64,000 bases of DNA from Eutreptiella sp. 'Long Island Sound 2002' (GCA_964036045.1 OZ038382.1:40626090-40690089), one strand, 5' to 3'. Positions 11,889-27,038 are shown, numbered from the stretch's first letter. Notes: generated by a model from the letters alone, not told the origin. Numbers and translations: made by a program.

Positions 11889-14800
11889 TTGACAGAAAGT
11901 CCCGAATTCAATTTTGAGATATTGTGTCGGCAAGTATCACCGCACTTCATTATGAAAGCACCTGGCTCTCGAACCAAGCCATACCATACCATACCATGCC
12001 AAGCCAAGCCAGCCATGCCTTGGCTTGACGAGACGAGGCGAGCGAGCGCGCGCGCGGGGGTGACGGGGGGTGCAATGGCAGTGTGGGTGTGTGGTGGCAG
12101 TGGACCAGAGCGAAAATTTCAAAGGGCAGGGCCAAAGGTGCCACTTTACGAAAGCACGCGTACAGCCTACCCAACCACCACGCAGCAATCTGAAAATCCA
12201 ATAAATGTGGCGTACCAAAATGAAGCTTTTTGGCAAAAATATGGAACATGCCCCTTCCAAATTGTCGCCTAATGCCTTCCCGGAACCCTGAAGGCAGAGC
12301 TGCAATAACTTGACAGAAAGTCCCGAATTCAATTTTGAGATATTGTGTCGGCAAGTATCGCCGCACTTCATTATGAAAGCACCTGGCTCTCGCACCAAGC
12401 CATACCATACCATACCATGCCAAGCCAAGCCAGCCATGCCTTGGCTTGACGAGACGAGGCGAGCGAGCGCGCGCGCAGGGGTGGCGGGGGGTGCAATGGC
12501 AGTGTGGGTGTGTGGTGGCAGTGGACCAGAGGGAAAATTTCAAAGGGCAGGGCCAAAGGTGCCACTTTACGAAAGCACGCGTACAGCCTAGCCAACCACC
12601 ACGCAGCAACCTGAAAATCCAATAAATGTGGCGTACCAAAATGAAACTTTTTTGCAAAAATATGGAACATGCCCCTTCCAAATTCTCGTCTAATGCCTTC
12701 CCGGAACCCTGAAGGGGGAGCTGCAATAACTTGACAGAAAGGCCCGAATTCAATTTTGAGATATTGTGTCGGCAAGTATCACCGCACTTCATTATGAAAG
12801 CACTTGGCTCTCGCACCAAGCCATACCATACCGTACCATGCCAAGCCAAGCCAGCCATGCCTTGGCCTGACGAGACGAGGCGAGCGAGCGCGCGCGCGGG
12901 GGTGGCGGGTGGTGCAATGGCAGTGTGGGTGTGTGGTGGCAGTGGACCAGAGCGAAAACTTCAACGGGTAGGGCCAAAGGTGCCACTTTACGAAAGCACG
13001 CGTACAGCCTAGCCAACCACCACACAGCAACCTGAAAATCCAAAAAATTTGGCGTACCAAAATGAAACTCTTTTGCAAAAATATGGAACATGCCCCTTCT
13101 AAATTCTCGTCTAATGCCTTCCCGGAACCCTGAAGGGGGAGCTGCAATAACTTGACAGAAAGTCCCGAATTCAATTTTGAGATATTGTGTCGGCAAGTAT
13201 CACCGCACTTCATTATGAAAGCACCTGGCTCCCGCACCAAGCCATACCATACCATACCATGCCAAGCCAAGCCAGCCATGCCTTGGCTTGACGAGACGAG
13301 GCGAGCGAGCGCGCGCGCAGGGGTGGCGGGGGGTGCAATGGCAGTGTGGGTGTGTGGTGGCAGTGGACCAGAGCGAAAACGTCAACGGGCAGGGCCAAAG
13401 GTGCCACTTTACGAAAGCACGCGTACAGCCTAGCCAACCACCACGCAGCAACCTGAAAATCCAATAAATGTGGTGTACCAAAATGAAGCTTTTTGGCAAA
13501 AATATGGAACATGCCCCTTCTAAATTGTCGCCTAATGCCTTCCCGGAACCCTGAAGGGGGAGCTGCAATAAATTGACAAAAAGTCTCGAATTCAATTTTG
13601 AGATATTGTGTCGGCAAGTATCACCACACTTCATTATGAAAGCACCTGGCTCTTGCACCAAGCCATACCATACCATACCATGCCAAGCCAAGCCAGCCAT
13701 ACCTTGGCTTGACGGGACGAGGCGAGCGAGCGCGCGCGCAGGGGTGGCGGGGGGTGCCATGGCAGTGTGGGTGTGTGGTGGCAGTGGACCAGAGCCAAAA
13801 TTTCAAAGGGCAGGGCCAAAGGTGCCACTTTACGAAAGCACGTGTACAGCCTAGCCAACCACCACGCAGCAACCTGAAAATCCAATAAATGTGGCGTACC
13901 AAAATGAAACTTTTTTGCAAAAATATGGGGCATGCCCCTTCTAAATTGTCGCCTAATGCCTTCCCGGAACCCTGAAGGGGGAGCTGCAATAACTTGACAA
14001 AAAGTCCCGAATTCAATTTTGAGATATTGTGTCGGCAAGTATCGCCGCACTTCATTATGAAAGCACCTGGCTCTCGCACCAAGCCATACCATACCATACC
14101 ATGCCAAGCCAAGCCAGCCATGCCTTGGCTTGACGAGACGAGGCGAGCGAGCGCGCGCGCGGGGGTTGCGGGTGGTGCAATGGCAGTGTGGGTGTGTGGT
14201 GGCAGTGGACCAGAGCGAAAGTTTCAACGGGCAGGGCCGAAGGTGCCACTTTACGAGAGCACGCGTACAGCCTAGCCAACCACCACGCAGCAACCTGAAA
14301 ATCCAATAAATGTGGCGTACCAAAATGAAACTTTTTTGCAAAAATATGGGGCATGCCCCTTCTAAATTCTCGTCTAATGCCTTCCCGGAACCCTGAAGGG
14401 GGAGCTGCAATAACTTGACAGAAAGTCCCGAATTCAATTTTGAGATATTGTGTCGGCAAGTATCGCCGCACTTCATTATGAAAGCACCTGGCTCTCGCAC
14501 CAAGCCATACCATACCATACCATGCCAAGCCAAGCCAGCCATGCCTTGGCTTGACGAGACGAGGCGAGCGAGCGCGCGCGCGGGGGTTGCGGGTGGTGCA
14601 ATGGCAGTGTGGGTGTGTGGTGGCAGTGGACCAGAGCGAAAGTTTCAACGGGCAGGGCCGAAGGTGCCACTTTACGAAAGCACGCGTACAGCCTAGCCAA
14701 CCACCACGCAGCAACCTGAAAATCCAATAAATGTGGCGTACCAAAATGAAACTTTTTTGCAAAAATATGGAACATGCCCCTTCTAAATTTTCTTCTAATG

Positions 14801-17800
14801 CCTTCCCGGAACCCTGAAGGGGGAGCTGCAATAACTTGACAGAAAGTCCCGAATTCAATTTTGAGATATTGTGTCGGCAAGTATCACCGCACTTCATTAT
14901 GAAAGCACTTGGCTCTCGCACCAAGCCATACCATACCATACCATGCCAAGCCAAGCCAGCCATGCCTTGGCTTGACGAGACGAGGCGAGCGAGCGCGCGC
15001 GCGGGGGTGGCGGGTGGTGCAATGGCAGTGTGGGTGTGTGGTGGCAGTGGACCAGAGCGAAAACTTCAACGGGTAGGGCCAAAGGTGCCACTCTACGAAA
15101 GCACGCGTACAGCCTAGCCAACCACCACACAGCAACCTGAAAATCCAATAAATGTGGCGTACCAAAATGAAACATTTTTGCAAAAATATGGAACATGCCC
15201 CTTCTAAATTCTCATCTAATGCCTTCCCGGAACCCTGAAGGGGGAGCTGCAATAACCTGACAGAAAGTCCCGAATTCAGCTTTGAGATATTGTGTCGGCA
15301 AGTATCACCGCACTTCATTATGAAAGCACCTGGCTCTCGCACCAAGCCATACTATACCATACCATGCCAAGCCAAGCCAACCATGCCTTGGCTTGACGAG
15401 ACGAGGCGAGCGAGCGCGCGCGCGGGGGTGGCGGGGGGTGCAATGGCAGTGTGGGTGTGTGGTGGCAGTGGACCAGAGCGAAAACTTCAACGGGTAGGGC
15501 CAAAGGTGCCACTTTACGAAAGCACGCGTACAGCCTAGCCAACCACCACGCAGCAACCTGAAAATCCAATAAATGTGGCGTACCAAAATGAAGCTTTTTG
15601 GCAAAAATATGGAACATGCCCCTTCTAAATTGTCGCCTAATGCCTTCCCGGAACCCTGAAGGGGGAGCTGCAATAAATTGACAAAAAGTCTCGAATTCAA
15701 TTTTGAGATATTGTGTCGGCAAGTATCACCACACTTCATTATGAAAGCACCTGGCTCTTGCACCAAGCCATACCATACCATACCATGCCAAGCCAAGCCA
15801 GCCATGCCTTGGCTTGACGGAACGAGGCGAGCGAGCGCGCGCGCAGGGGTGGCGGGGGGTGCAATGGCAGTGTGGCCGTGTGGTGGCAGTGGACCAGTGC
15901 GAAAATTGCAACGGGCAGGGCCAAAGGTGCCACTTTACGAAAGCACGCGTACAGCCTAGCCAACCACCACGCAGCAACCTGAAAATCCAATAAATGTGGC
16001 GTACCAAAATGAAACTTTTTGCAAAAATATGGGGCATGCTTCTTCTAAATTCTCGTCTAATGCCTTCCCAGAACCCTGAAGGGGGAGCTGCAATAACTTG
16101 ACAGAAAGTCCCGAATTCAATTTTGAGATATTGTGTCGGCAAGTATCGCCGCACTTCATTATGAAAGTACCTGGCTCTCGCACCAAGCCATACCATACCA
16201 TACCATGCCAAGCCAAGCCAGCCATGCCTTGGCTTGACGAGACGAGGCGAGCGAGCGCGCGCGCGGGGGTGGCGGGTGGTGCAATGGCAGTGTGGGTGTG
16301 TGGTGGCAGTGGACCAGAGAGAAAACTTCAACGGGTAGGGCCAAAGGTGCCACTTTACGAAAGCACGCGTACAGCCTAGCCAACCACCACGCAGCAACCT
16401 GAAAATCCAATAAATGTGGCGTATCAAAATGAAACTTTTTTGCAAAAATATGGGGCATGCCCCTTCTAAATTCTCGTCTAATGCCTTCCCGGAACCCTGA
16501 AGGGGGAGCTGCAATAACTTGACAGAAAGTCCCGAATTCAATTTTGAGATATTGTGTCGGCAAGTATCACCGCACTTCATTATGAAAGCACCTGGCTCGC
16601 GAACCAAGCCATACCATACCATACCATTCCAAGCCAAGCCAGCCATGCCTTGGCTTGACGAGACGAGGCGAGCGAGCGCGCGCGCGGGGGTGACGGGGGG
16701 TGCAATGGCAGTGTGGGCGTGTGGTGGCAGTGGACCAGAGCGAAAATTTCAAAGGGCAGGGCCAAAGGTGCCACTTTACGAAAGCACGCGTACAGCCTAC
16801 CCAACCACCACGCAGCAACCTGAAAATCCAATAAATGTGGCGTACCAAAATGAAGCTTTTTGGCAAAAATATGGAACATGCCCCTTCTAAATTGTCGCCT
16901 AATGCCTTCCCGGAACCCTGAAGACAGAGCTGCAATAACTTGACAGAAAGTCCCGAATTCAATTTTGAGATATTGTGTCGGCAAGTATCGCCGCACTTCA
17001 TTATTAAAGCACCTGGCTCTCGCACCAAGCCATACCATACCATACCATGCCAAGCCAAGCCAGCCATGCCTTGGCTTGACGAGACGAGGCGAGCGAGCGC
17101 GCGCGCAGGGGTGGCGGGGGGTGCAATGGCAGTGTGGGTGTGTGGTGGCAGTGGACCAGAGGGAAAATTTCAAAGGGCAGGGCCAAAGGTGCCACTTTAC
17201 GAAAGCACGCGTACAGCCTAGCCAACCACCACGCAGCAACCTGAAAATCCAATAAATGTGGCGTACCAAAATGAAACTTTTTTGCAAAAATATGGAACAT
17301 GCCCCTTCCAAATTCTCGTCTAATGCCTTCCCGGAACCCTGAAGGGGGAGCTGCAATAACTTGACAGAAAGGCCCGAATTCAATTTTGAGATATTGTGTC
17401 GGCAAGTATCACCGCACTTCATTATGAAAGCACTTGGCTCTCGCACCAAGCCATACCATACCGTACCATGCCAAGCCAAGCCAGCCATGCCTTGGCCTGA
17501 CGAGACGAGGCGAGCGAGCGCGCGCGCGGGGGTGGCGGGTGGTGCAATGGCAGTGTGGGTGTGTGGTGGCAGTGGACCAGAGCGAAAACTTCAACGGGTA
17601 GGGCCAAAGGTGCCACTTTACGAAAGCACGCGTACAGCCTAGCCAACCACCACGCAGCAACCTGAAAATCCAATAAATGTGGCGTACCAAAATGAAACTT
17701 TTTGCAAAAATATGGGGCATGCCCCTTCTAAATTCTCGTCTAATGCCTTCCCGGAACCCTGAAGGGGGAGCTGCAATAACTTGACAGAAAGTCCCGAATT

Positions 17801-20800
17801 CAATTTTGAGATATTGTGTCGGCAAGTATCGCCGCACTTCATTATGAAAGTACCTGGCTCTCGCACCAAGCCATACCATACCATACCATGCCAAGCCAAG
17901 CCAGCCATGCCTTGGCTTGACGAGACGAGGCGAGCGAGCGCGCGCGCGGGGGTGGCGGGTGGTGCAATGGCAGTGTGGGTGTGTGGTGGCAGTGGACCAG
18001 AGAGAAAACTTCAACGGGTAGGGCCAAAGGTGCCACTTTACGAAAGCACGCGTACAGCCTAGCCAACCACCACGCAGCAACCTGAAAATCCAATAAATGT
18101 GGCGTATCAAAATGAAACTTTTTTGCAAAAATAAGGGGCATGCCCCTTCTAAATTCTCGTCTAATGCCTTCCCGGAACCCTGAAGGGGGAGCTGCAATAA
18201 CTTGACAGAAAGTCCGAATTCAATTTTGAGATATTGTGTCGGCAAGTATCACCGCACTTCATTATGAAAGCACCTGGCTCTCGAACCAAGCCATACCATA
18301 CCATACCATGCCAAGCCAAGCCAGCCATGCCTTGGCTTGACGAGACGAGGCGAGCGAGCGCGCGCGCGGGGGTGACGGGGGGTGCAATGGCAGTGTGGGT
18401 GTGTGGTGGCAGTGGACCAGAGCGAAAATTTCAAAGGGCAGGGCCAAAGGTGCCACTTTACGAAAGCACGCGTACAGCCTACCCAACCACCACGCAGCAA
18501 CCTGAAAATCCAATAAATGTGGCGTACCAAAATGAAGCTTTTTGGCAAAAATATGGAACATGCCCCTTCTAAATTGTCGCCTAATGCCTTCCCGGAACCC
18601 TGAAGACAGAGCTGCAATAACTTGACAGAAAGTCCCGAATTCAATTTTGAGATATTGTGTCGGCAAGTATCGCCGCACTTCATTATGAAAGCACCTGGCT
18701 CTCGCACCAAGCCATACCATACCATACCATGCCAAGCCAAGCCAGCCATGCCTTGGCTTGACGAGACGAGGCGAGCGAGCGCGCGCGCAGGGGTGGCGGG
18801 GGGTGCAATGGCAGTGTGGGTGTGTGGTGGCAGTGGACCAGAGGGAAAATTTCAAAGGGCAGGGCCAAAGGTGCCACTTTACGAAAGCACGCGTACAGCC
18901 TAGCCAACCACCACGCAGCAACCTGAAAATCCAATAAATGTGGCGTACCAAAATGAAACTTTTTTGCAAAAATATGGAACATGCCCCTTCCAAATTCTCG
19001 TCTAATGCCTTCCCGGAACCCTGAAGGGGGAGCTGCAATAACTTGACAGAAAGGCCCGAATTCAATTTTGAGATATTGTGTCGGCAAGTATCACCGCACT
19101 TCATTAATAAAGCACTTGGCTCTCGCACCAAGCCATACCATACCGTACCATGCCAAGCCAAGCCAGCCATGCCTTGGCCTGACGAGACGAGGCGAGCGAG
19201 CGCGCGCGCGGGGGTGGCGGGTGGTGCAATGGCAGTGTGGGTGTGTGGTGGCAGTGGACCAGAGCGAAAACTTCAACGGGTAGGGCCAAAGGTGCCACTT
19301 TACGAAAGCACGCGTACAGCCTAGCCAACCACCACACAGCAACCTGAAAATCCAAAAAATTTGGCGTACCAAAATGAAACTTTTTTGCAAAAATATGGAA
19401 CATGCCCCTTCTAAATTCTCGTCTAATGCCTTCCCGGAACCCTGAAGGGGGAGCTGCAATAACTTGACAGAAAGTCCCGAATTCAATTTTGAGATATTGT
19501 GTCGGCAAGTATCACCGCACTTCATTATGAAAGCACCTGGCTCCCGCACCAAGCCATACCATACCATACCATGCCAAGCCAAGCCAGCCATGCCTTGGCT
19601 TGACGAGACGAGGCGAGCGAGCGCGCGCGCAGGGGTGGCGGGGGGTGCAATGGCAGTGTGGGTGTGTGGTGGCAGTGGACCAGAGCGAAAACGTCAACGG
19701 GCAGGGCCAAAGGTGCCACTTTACGAAAGCACGCGTACAGCCTAGCCAACCACCACGCAGCAACCTGAAAATCCAATAAATGTGGCGTACCAAAATGAAG
19801 CTTTTTGGCAAAAATATGGAACATGCCCCTTCTAAATTGTCGCCTAATGCCTTCCCGGAACCCTGAAGGGGGAGCTGCAATAAATTGACAAAAAGTCTCG
19901 AATTCAATTTTGAGATATTGTGTCGGAAAGTATCACCACACTTCATTATGAAAGCACCTGGCTCTTGCACCAAGCCATACCATACCATACCATGCCAAGC
20001 CAAGCCAGCCATACCTTGGCTTGACGGGACGAGGCGAGCGAGCGCGCGCGCAGGGGTGGCGGGGGGTGCCATGGCAGTGTGGGTGTGTGGTGGCAGTGGA
20101 CCAGAGCGAAAATTTCAAAGGGCAGGGCCAAAGGTGCCACTTTACGAAAGCACGTGTACAGCCTAGCCAACCACCACGCAGCAACCTGAAAATCCAATAA
20201 ATGTGGCGTACCAAAATGAAACTTTTTTGCAAAAATATGGGGCATGCCCCTTCTAAATTGTCGCCTAATGCCTTCCCGGAACCCTGAAGGGGGAGCTGCA
20301 ATAACTTGACAAAAAGTCTCGAATTCAATTTTGAGATATTGTGTCAGCAAGTATCACCGCACTTCATTATGAAAGCACCTGGCTCTCGCACCAAGCCATA
20401 CCATACCATACCATGCCAAGCCAAGCGAGCCATGCCTTGGCTTGACGAGACGAGGCGAGCGAGCGCGCGCGCAGGGGTGGCGGGGGGTGCAATGGCAGTG
20501 TGGGTGTGTGGTGGCAGTGGACCAGAGCGAAAATTGCAACGGGCAGGGCCAAAGGTGCCACTTTACGAAAGCACGCGTACAGCCTAGCCAACCACCACGC
20601 AGCAACCTGAAAATCCAATAAATGTGGCGTACCAAAATGAAGCTTTTTTGCAAAAATATGGGGCATGCCCCTTCTAAATTCTCGTCTAATGCCTTCCCGG
20701 AACCCTGAAGGGGGAGCTGCAATAACTTGACAGAAAGTCCCGAATTCAATCTTGAGATATTGTTTCGGCAAGTATCGCCGCACTTCATTATGAAAGCACC

Positions 20801-22830
20801 TGGCTCTCGCACCAAGCCATACCATACCATACCATGCCAAGCCAAGCCAGCCATGCCTTGGCTTGACGAGACGAGGCGAGCGAGCGCGCGCGCGGGGGTT
20901 GCGGGTGGTGCAATGGCAGTGTGGGTGTGTGGTGGCAGTGGACCAGAGCGAAAGTTTCAACGGGCAGGGCCGAAGGTGCCACTTTACGAAAGCACGCGTA
21001 CAACCTAGCCAACCACCACGCAGCAACCTGAAAATCCAATAAATGTGGCGTACCAAAATGAAACTTTTTTGCAAAAATATGGAACATACCCCTTCTAAAT
21101 TCTCGTCTAATGCCTTCCCGGAACCCTGAAGGGGGAGCTGCAATAACTTGACAGAAAGTGCCGAATTCAATTTTGAGATATTGTGTCGGCAAGTATCACC
21201 GCACTTCATTATGAAAGCACTTGGCTCTCGCACCAAGCCATACCATACCATACCATGCCAAGCCACCCCAGCCATGCCTTGGCCTGACGAGACGAGGCGA
21301 GCGAGCGCGCGAGCGGGGGTGGCGGGTGGTGCAATGGCAGTGTGGGTGTGTGGTGGCAGTGGACCAGAGCGAAAACTTCAACGGGTAGGGCCAAAGGTGC
21401 CACTCTACGAAAGCACGCGTACAGCCTAGCCAACCACCACACAGCAACCTGAAAATCCAATAAATGTGGCGTACCAAAATGAAACATTTTTGCAAAAATA
21501 TGGAACATGCCCCTTCTAAATTCTCATCTAATGCCTTCCCGGAACCCTGAAGGGGGAGCTGCAATAACCTGACAGAAAGTCCCGAATTCACCTTTGAGAT
21601 ATTGTGTCGGCAAGTATCACCGCACTTCATTATGAAAGCACCTGGCTCTCGCACCAAGCCATACTATACCATACCATGCCAAGCCAAGCCAACCATGCCT
21701 TGGCTTGACGAGACGAGGCGAGCGAGCGCGCGCGCGGGGGTGGCGGGGGGTGCAATGGCAGTGTGGGTGTGTGGTGGCAGTGGACCAGAGCGAAAACGTC
21801 AACGGGCAGGGCCAAAGGTGCCACTTTACGAAAGCACGCGTACAGCCTAGCAAACCACCACGCAGCAACCTGAAAATCCAATAAATGTGGCGTACCAAAA
21901 TGAAGCTTTTTGGCAAAAATATGGAACATGCCCCTTCTAAATTGTCGCCTAATGCCTTCCCGGAACCCTGAAGGGGGAGCTGCAATAAATTGACAAAAAG
22001 TCTCGAATTCAATTTTGAGATATTGTGTCGGCAAGTATCACCACACTTCATTATGAAAGCACCTGGCTCTTGCACCAAGCCATACCATACCATACCATGC
22101 CAAGCCAAGCCAGCCATGCCTTGGCTTGACGGAACAAGGCGAGCGAGCGCGCGCGCAGGGGTGGCGGGGGGTGCAATGGCAGTGTGGCCGTGTGGTGGCA
22201 GTGGACCAGTGCGAAAATTGCAACGGGCAGGGCCAAAGGTGCCACTTTACGAAAGCACGCGTACAGCCTAGCCAACCACCACGCAGCAACCTGAAAATCC
22301 AATAAATGTGGCGTACCAAAATGAAACTTTTTGCAAAAATATGGGGCATGCCCCTTCTAAATTCTCGTCTAATGCCTTCCCGGAACCCTGAAGGGGGAGC
22401 TGCAATAACTTGACAGAAAGTCCCGAATTCAATTTTGAGATATTATGTCGGCAAGTATCGCCGCACTTCATTATGAAAGCACTCGGCTCTCGCACCAAGC
22501 CATACCATACCATACCATGCCAAGCCAAGCCAGCCATGCCTTGGCTTGACGAGACGAGGCGAGCGAGCGCGCGCGCGGGGGTGGCGGGTGGTGCAATGGC
22601 AGTGTGGGTGTGTGGTGGCAGTGGACCAGAGAGAAAACTTCAACGGGTAGGGCCAAAGGTGCCACTCTACGAAAGCACGCGTACAGCCTAGCCAACCACC
22701 ACGCAGCAACCTGAAAATCCAATAAATGTGGCGTATCAAAATGAAACTTTTTTGCAAAAATATGGGGCAATCCCCTTCTAAATTCTCGCCTAATGCCTTC
22801 CCGGAACCCTGAAGGGGGAGCTGCAATAAC
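11889..22830 (+). repeat. Large duplication: about 11-unit block repeated at offset 6,312 bp (15 units)
   Basis: The block 11889-16518 recurs at 18201-22830. Shared private variants occur at the same offset: TCGAACCAAGCC (11970 and 18282), ACCGTACCATG (12830 and 19142), GCCATACCTTGG (13698 and 20010), ACTATACC (15350 and 21662) and GTGTGGCCGTGTGG (15870 and 22182). One unit in the middle (13994 against 20306) differs more, as expected if gene conversion has replaced it. The offset of 6,312 is 15 x 421 minus 3. Confidence 0.8.
16098..19463 (+). repeat. Higher-order repeat: tandem pair of a 1,683-bp tetramer
   Basis: Copies are 16098-17780 and 17781-19463. The unit beginning each copy carries ATGAAAGTACCTGG (16159 and 17842). 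It is followed by units with GGGGTGACGGGG, CCAGAGGGAAAAT and GAAAGGCCCG in the same order. The tetramer also matches 11889-13151 for three of its units, which places this tandem duplication inside the larger 6,312-bp structure. Confidence 0.8.
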
Positions 22831-25775
22831 TTGACAGAAAGTCCCGAATTCAATTTTGAGATATTGTGTCGGCAAGTATCACCGCACTTCATTATGAAAG
22901 CACCTGGCTCTCGCACCAAGCCATACCATACCATACCATGCCAAGCCAAGCCAGCCATGCCTTGGCTTGACGAGACGAGGCGAGCGAGCGCGCGCGCAGG
23001 GGTGGCGGGGGGTGCAATGGCAGTGTGGGTGTGTGGTGGCAGTGGACCAGAGCGAAAATTTCAACGGGCAGGGCCGAAGGTGCCACTTTACGAAAGCACG
23101 CGTACAGCCTAGCCAACCACCACGCAGCAACCTGAAAATCCAATAAATGTGGCGTACCAAAATGAAGCTTTGTGGCAAAAATATGGAACATGCCCCTTCT
23201 AAATTGTCGCCTAATGCCTTCCCGGAACCCTGAAGGGGGAGCTGCAATAAATTGACAAAAAGTCTCGACTTCAATTTTGAGATATTGTGTCGGCAAGTAT
23301 CACCACACTTCATTATGAAAGCACCTGGCTCTTGCACCAAGCCATACCATACCATACCATGCCAAGCCAAGCCAGCCATGCCTTGGCTTGACGGAACGAG
23401 GCGAGCGAGCGCGCGCGCAGGGGTGGCGGGGGGTGCAATGGCAGTGTGGCCGTGTGGTGGCAGTGGACCAGTGCGAAAATTGCAACGGGCAGGGCCAAAG
23501 GTGCCACTTTACGAAAGCACGCGTACAGCCTAGCCAACCACCACGCAGCAACCTGAAAATCCAATAAATGTGGCGTACCAAAATGGAATTTTTTGCAAAA
23601 ATATGGGGCATGCCCCTTCTAAATTCTCGTCTAATGCCTTCCCGGAACCCTGAAGGGGGAGCTGCAATAACTTGACAGAAAGTCCCGAATTCAATTTTGA
23701 GATATTGTGTCGGCAAGTATCGCCGCACTTCATTATGAAAGCACTCGGCTCTCGCACCAAGCCATACCATACCATACCATGCCAAGCCAAGCCAGCCATG
23801 CCTTGGCTTGACGAGACGAGGCGAGCGAGCGCGCGCGCGGGGGTGGCGGGTGGTGCAATGGCAGTGTGGGTGTGTGGTGGCAGTGGACCAGAGAGAAAAC
23901 TTCAACGGGTAGGGCCAAAGGTGCCACTCTACGAAAGCACGCGTACAGCCTAGCCAACCACCACGCAGCAACCTGAAAATCCAATAAATGTGGCGTATCA
24001 AAATGAAACTTTTTTGCAGAAATATGGGGCATGCCCCTTCTAAATTCTCGTCTAATGCCTTCCCGGAACCCTGAAGGGGGAGCTGCAATAACTTGACAGA
24101 AAGTCCCGAATTCAATTTTGAGATATTGTGTCGGCAAGTATCACCGCACTTCATTATGAAAGCACCTGGCTCTCGCACCAAGCCATACCATACCATACCA
24201 TGCCAAGCCAAGCCAGCCATGCCTTGGCTTGACGAGACGAGGCGAGCGAGCGCGCGCGCAGGGGTGGCGGGGGGTGCAATGGCAGTGTGGGTGTGTGGTG
24301 GCAGTGGACCAGAGCGAAAATTTCAACGGGCAGGGCCAAAGGTGCCACTTTACGAAAGCACGCGTACAGCCTAGCCAACCACCACGCAGCAACCTGAAAA
24401 TCCAATAAATGTGGCGTACCAAAATGAAGCTTTGTGGCAAAAATATGGAACATGCCCCTTCTAAATTGTCGCCTAATGCCTTCCCGGAACCTCGAAGGGG
24501 GAGCTGCAATAAATTGACAAAAAGTCTCGAATTCAATTTTGAGATATTGTGTCGGCAAGTATCACCACACTTCATTATGAAAGCACCTGGCTCTTGCACC
24601 AAGCCATACCATACCATACCATGCCAAGCCAAGCCAGCCATGCCTTGGCTTGACGGAACGAGGCGAGCGAGCGCGCGCGCAGGGGTGGCGGGGGGTGCAA
24701 TGGCAGTGTGGCCGTGTGGTGGCAGTGGACCAGTGCGAAAATTGCAACGGGCAGGGCCAAAGGTGCCACTTTACGAAAGCACGCGTACAGCCTAGCCAAC
24801 CACCACGCAGCAACCTGAAAATCCAATAAATGTGGCGTACCAAAATGGAATTTTTTGCAAAAATATGGGGCATGCCCCTTCTAAATTCTCGTCTAATGCC
24901 TTCCTGGAACCCTGAAGGGGGAGCTGCAATAACTTGACAGAAAGTCCCGAATTCAATTTTGAGATATTGTGTCGGCAAGTATCGCCGCACTTCATTATGA
25001 AAGCGAGTGGCTCTCGCACCATGCCATACCATACCATACCATGCCAAGCCAAGCCAGCCATGCCTTGGCTTGACGAGACGAGGCGAGCGAGCGCGCGCGC
25101 GGGGCTGGCGGGTGGTGCAATGGCAGTGTGGGTGTGTGGTGGCAGTGGACCAGAGAGAAAACTTCAACGGGTAGGGCCAAAGGTGCCACTTTACGAAAGC
25201 ACGCGTACAGCCTAGCCAACCACCACGCAGCAACCTGAAAATCCAATAAATGTGGCGTACCAAAATGAAACTTTTTTGCAAAAATATGGGGCATGCCCCT
25301 TCTAAATTCTCGTCTAATGCCTTCCCGGAACCCTGAAGGGGGAGCTGCAATAACTTGACAGAAAGTCCCGAATTCAATTTTGAGATATTGTGTCGGCAAG
25401 TATCACCGCACTTCATTATGAAAGCACCTGGCTCTCGCACCAAGCCATACCATACCATACCATGCCAAGCCAAGCCAGCCATGCCTTGGCTTGACGAGAC
25501 GAGGCGAGCGAGCGCGCGCGCAGGGGTGGCGGGGGGTGCAATGGCAGTGTGGGTGTGTGGTGGCAGTGGACCAGAGCGAAAATTTCAACGGGCAGGGCCA
25601 AAGGTGCCACTTTACGAAAGCACGCATACAGCCTAGCCAACCACCACGCAGCAACCTGAAAATCCAATAAATGTGGCGTACCAAAATGAAACTTTTTTGC
25701 AAAAATATGGAACATGCCCCTTCTAAATTGTCACCTAATGCCTTCCCGGAACCCTGAAGGGGGAGCTGCAATAAC
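21990..25775 (+). repeat. Higher-order repeat: three copies of a 1,262-bp trimer
   Basis: Copies start at 21990, 23252 and 24514. Each opens with a unit carrying GTGTGGCCGTGTGG and CCAGTGCGAAAATTG, followed by one with a shortened T run (420 bp) and one of standard type. GAAGCTTTGTGGC marks the boundary before the second and third copies (near 23166 and 24428). Confidence 0.85.
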
Positions 25776-27038
25776 TTGACAGAAAGTCCCGAATTCAATT
25801 TTGAGATATTGTGTCGGCAAGTATCGCCGCACTTCATTATGAAAGCACCTGGCTCTCGCACCAAGCCATACCATACCATACCATGCCAAGCCAAGCCAGC
25901 CATGCCTTGGCTTGACGAGACGAGGCGAGCGAGCGCGCGCGCGGGGGTGGCAGGGGGTGCAATGGCAGTGTGGGTGTGTGGTGGCAGTGGACCAGAGGGA
26001 AAATTTCAACGGGCAGGGCCAAAGGTGCCACTTTACGAAAGCACGCGTACAGCCTAGCCAACCACCACGCAGCAACCTGAAAATCCAATAAATGTGGCGT
26101 ACCAAAATGAAACTTTTTTGCAAAAATATGGAACATGCCCCTTCTAAATTCTCGTCTAATGCCTTCCCGGAACCCTGAAGTGGGAGCTGCAATAACTTGA
26201 CAGAAAGTCCCGAATTCAATTTTGAGATATTGTGTCGGCAAGTATCACCGCACTTCATTATGAAAGCACTTGGCTCTCGCACCAAGCCATACCATACCAT
26301 ACCATGCCAAGCCAAGCCAGCCATGCCTTGGCTTGACGAGACGAGGCGAGCGAGCGCGTGCGCGGGGGTGGCAGGGGGTGCAATGGCAGTGTGGGTGTGT
26401 GGTGGCAGTGGACCAGAGCGAAAACTTCAACGGGTAGGGCCAAAGGTGCCACTTTACGAAAGCACGCGTACAGCCTAGCCAACCACCACACAGCAACCTG
26501 AAAATCCAATAAATGTGGCGTACCAAAATGAAACATTTTTGCAAAAATATGGAACATGCCCCTTCTAAATTCTCATCTAATGCCTTCCCGGAACCCTGAA
26601 GGGGGAGCTGCAATAACTTGACAGAAAGTCCCGAATTCAATTTTGAGATATTGTGTCGGCAAGTATCACCGCACTTCATTATGAAAGCACCTGGCTCTCG
26701 CACCAAGCCATACCCTACCATACCATGCCAAGCCAAGTCCACCATGCCTTGGCTTGACGAGACGAGGCGAGCGAGCGCGCGCGCGGGGGTGGCGGGGGCT
26801 GCAATGGCAGTGTGGGTGTGTGGTGGCAGTGGACCAGAGCAAGAACGTCAACGGGCCGGGCCAAAGGTGCCACTTTACGAAAGCACGCGTACAGCCTAGC
26901 CAACCACCAGGCAGCAACCTGAAAATCCAATAAATGTGGCGTACCAAAATGAAACTTTTTGGCAAAAATATGGAACATGCCCCTTCTAAATTGTCGCCTA
27001 ATGCCTTCCCGGAACTCTGAAGGGGGAGCTGCAATAAA

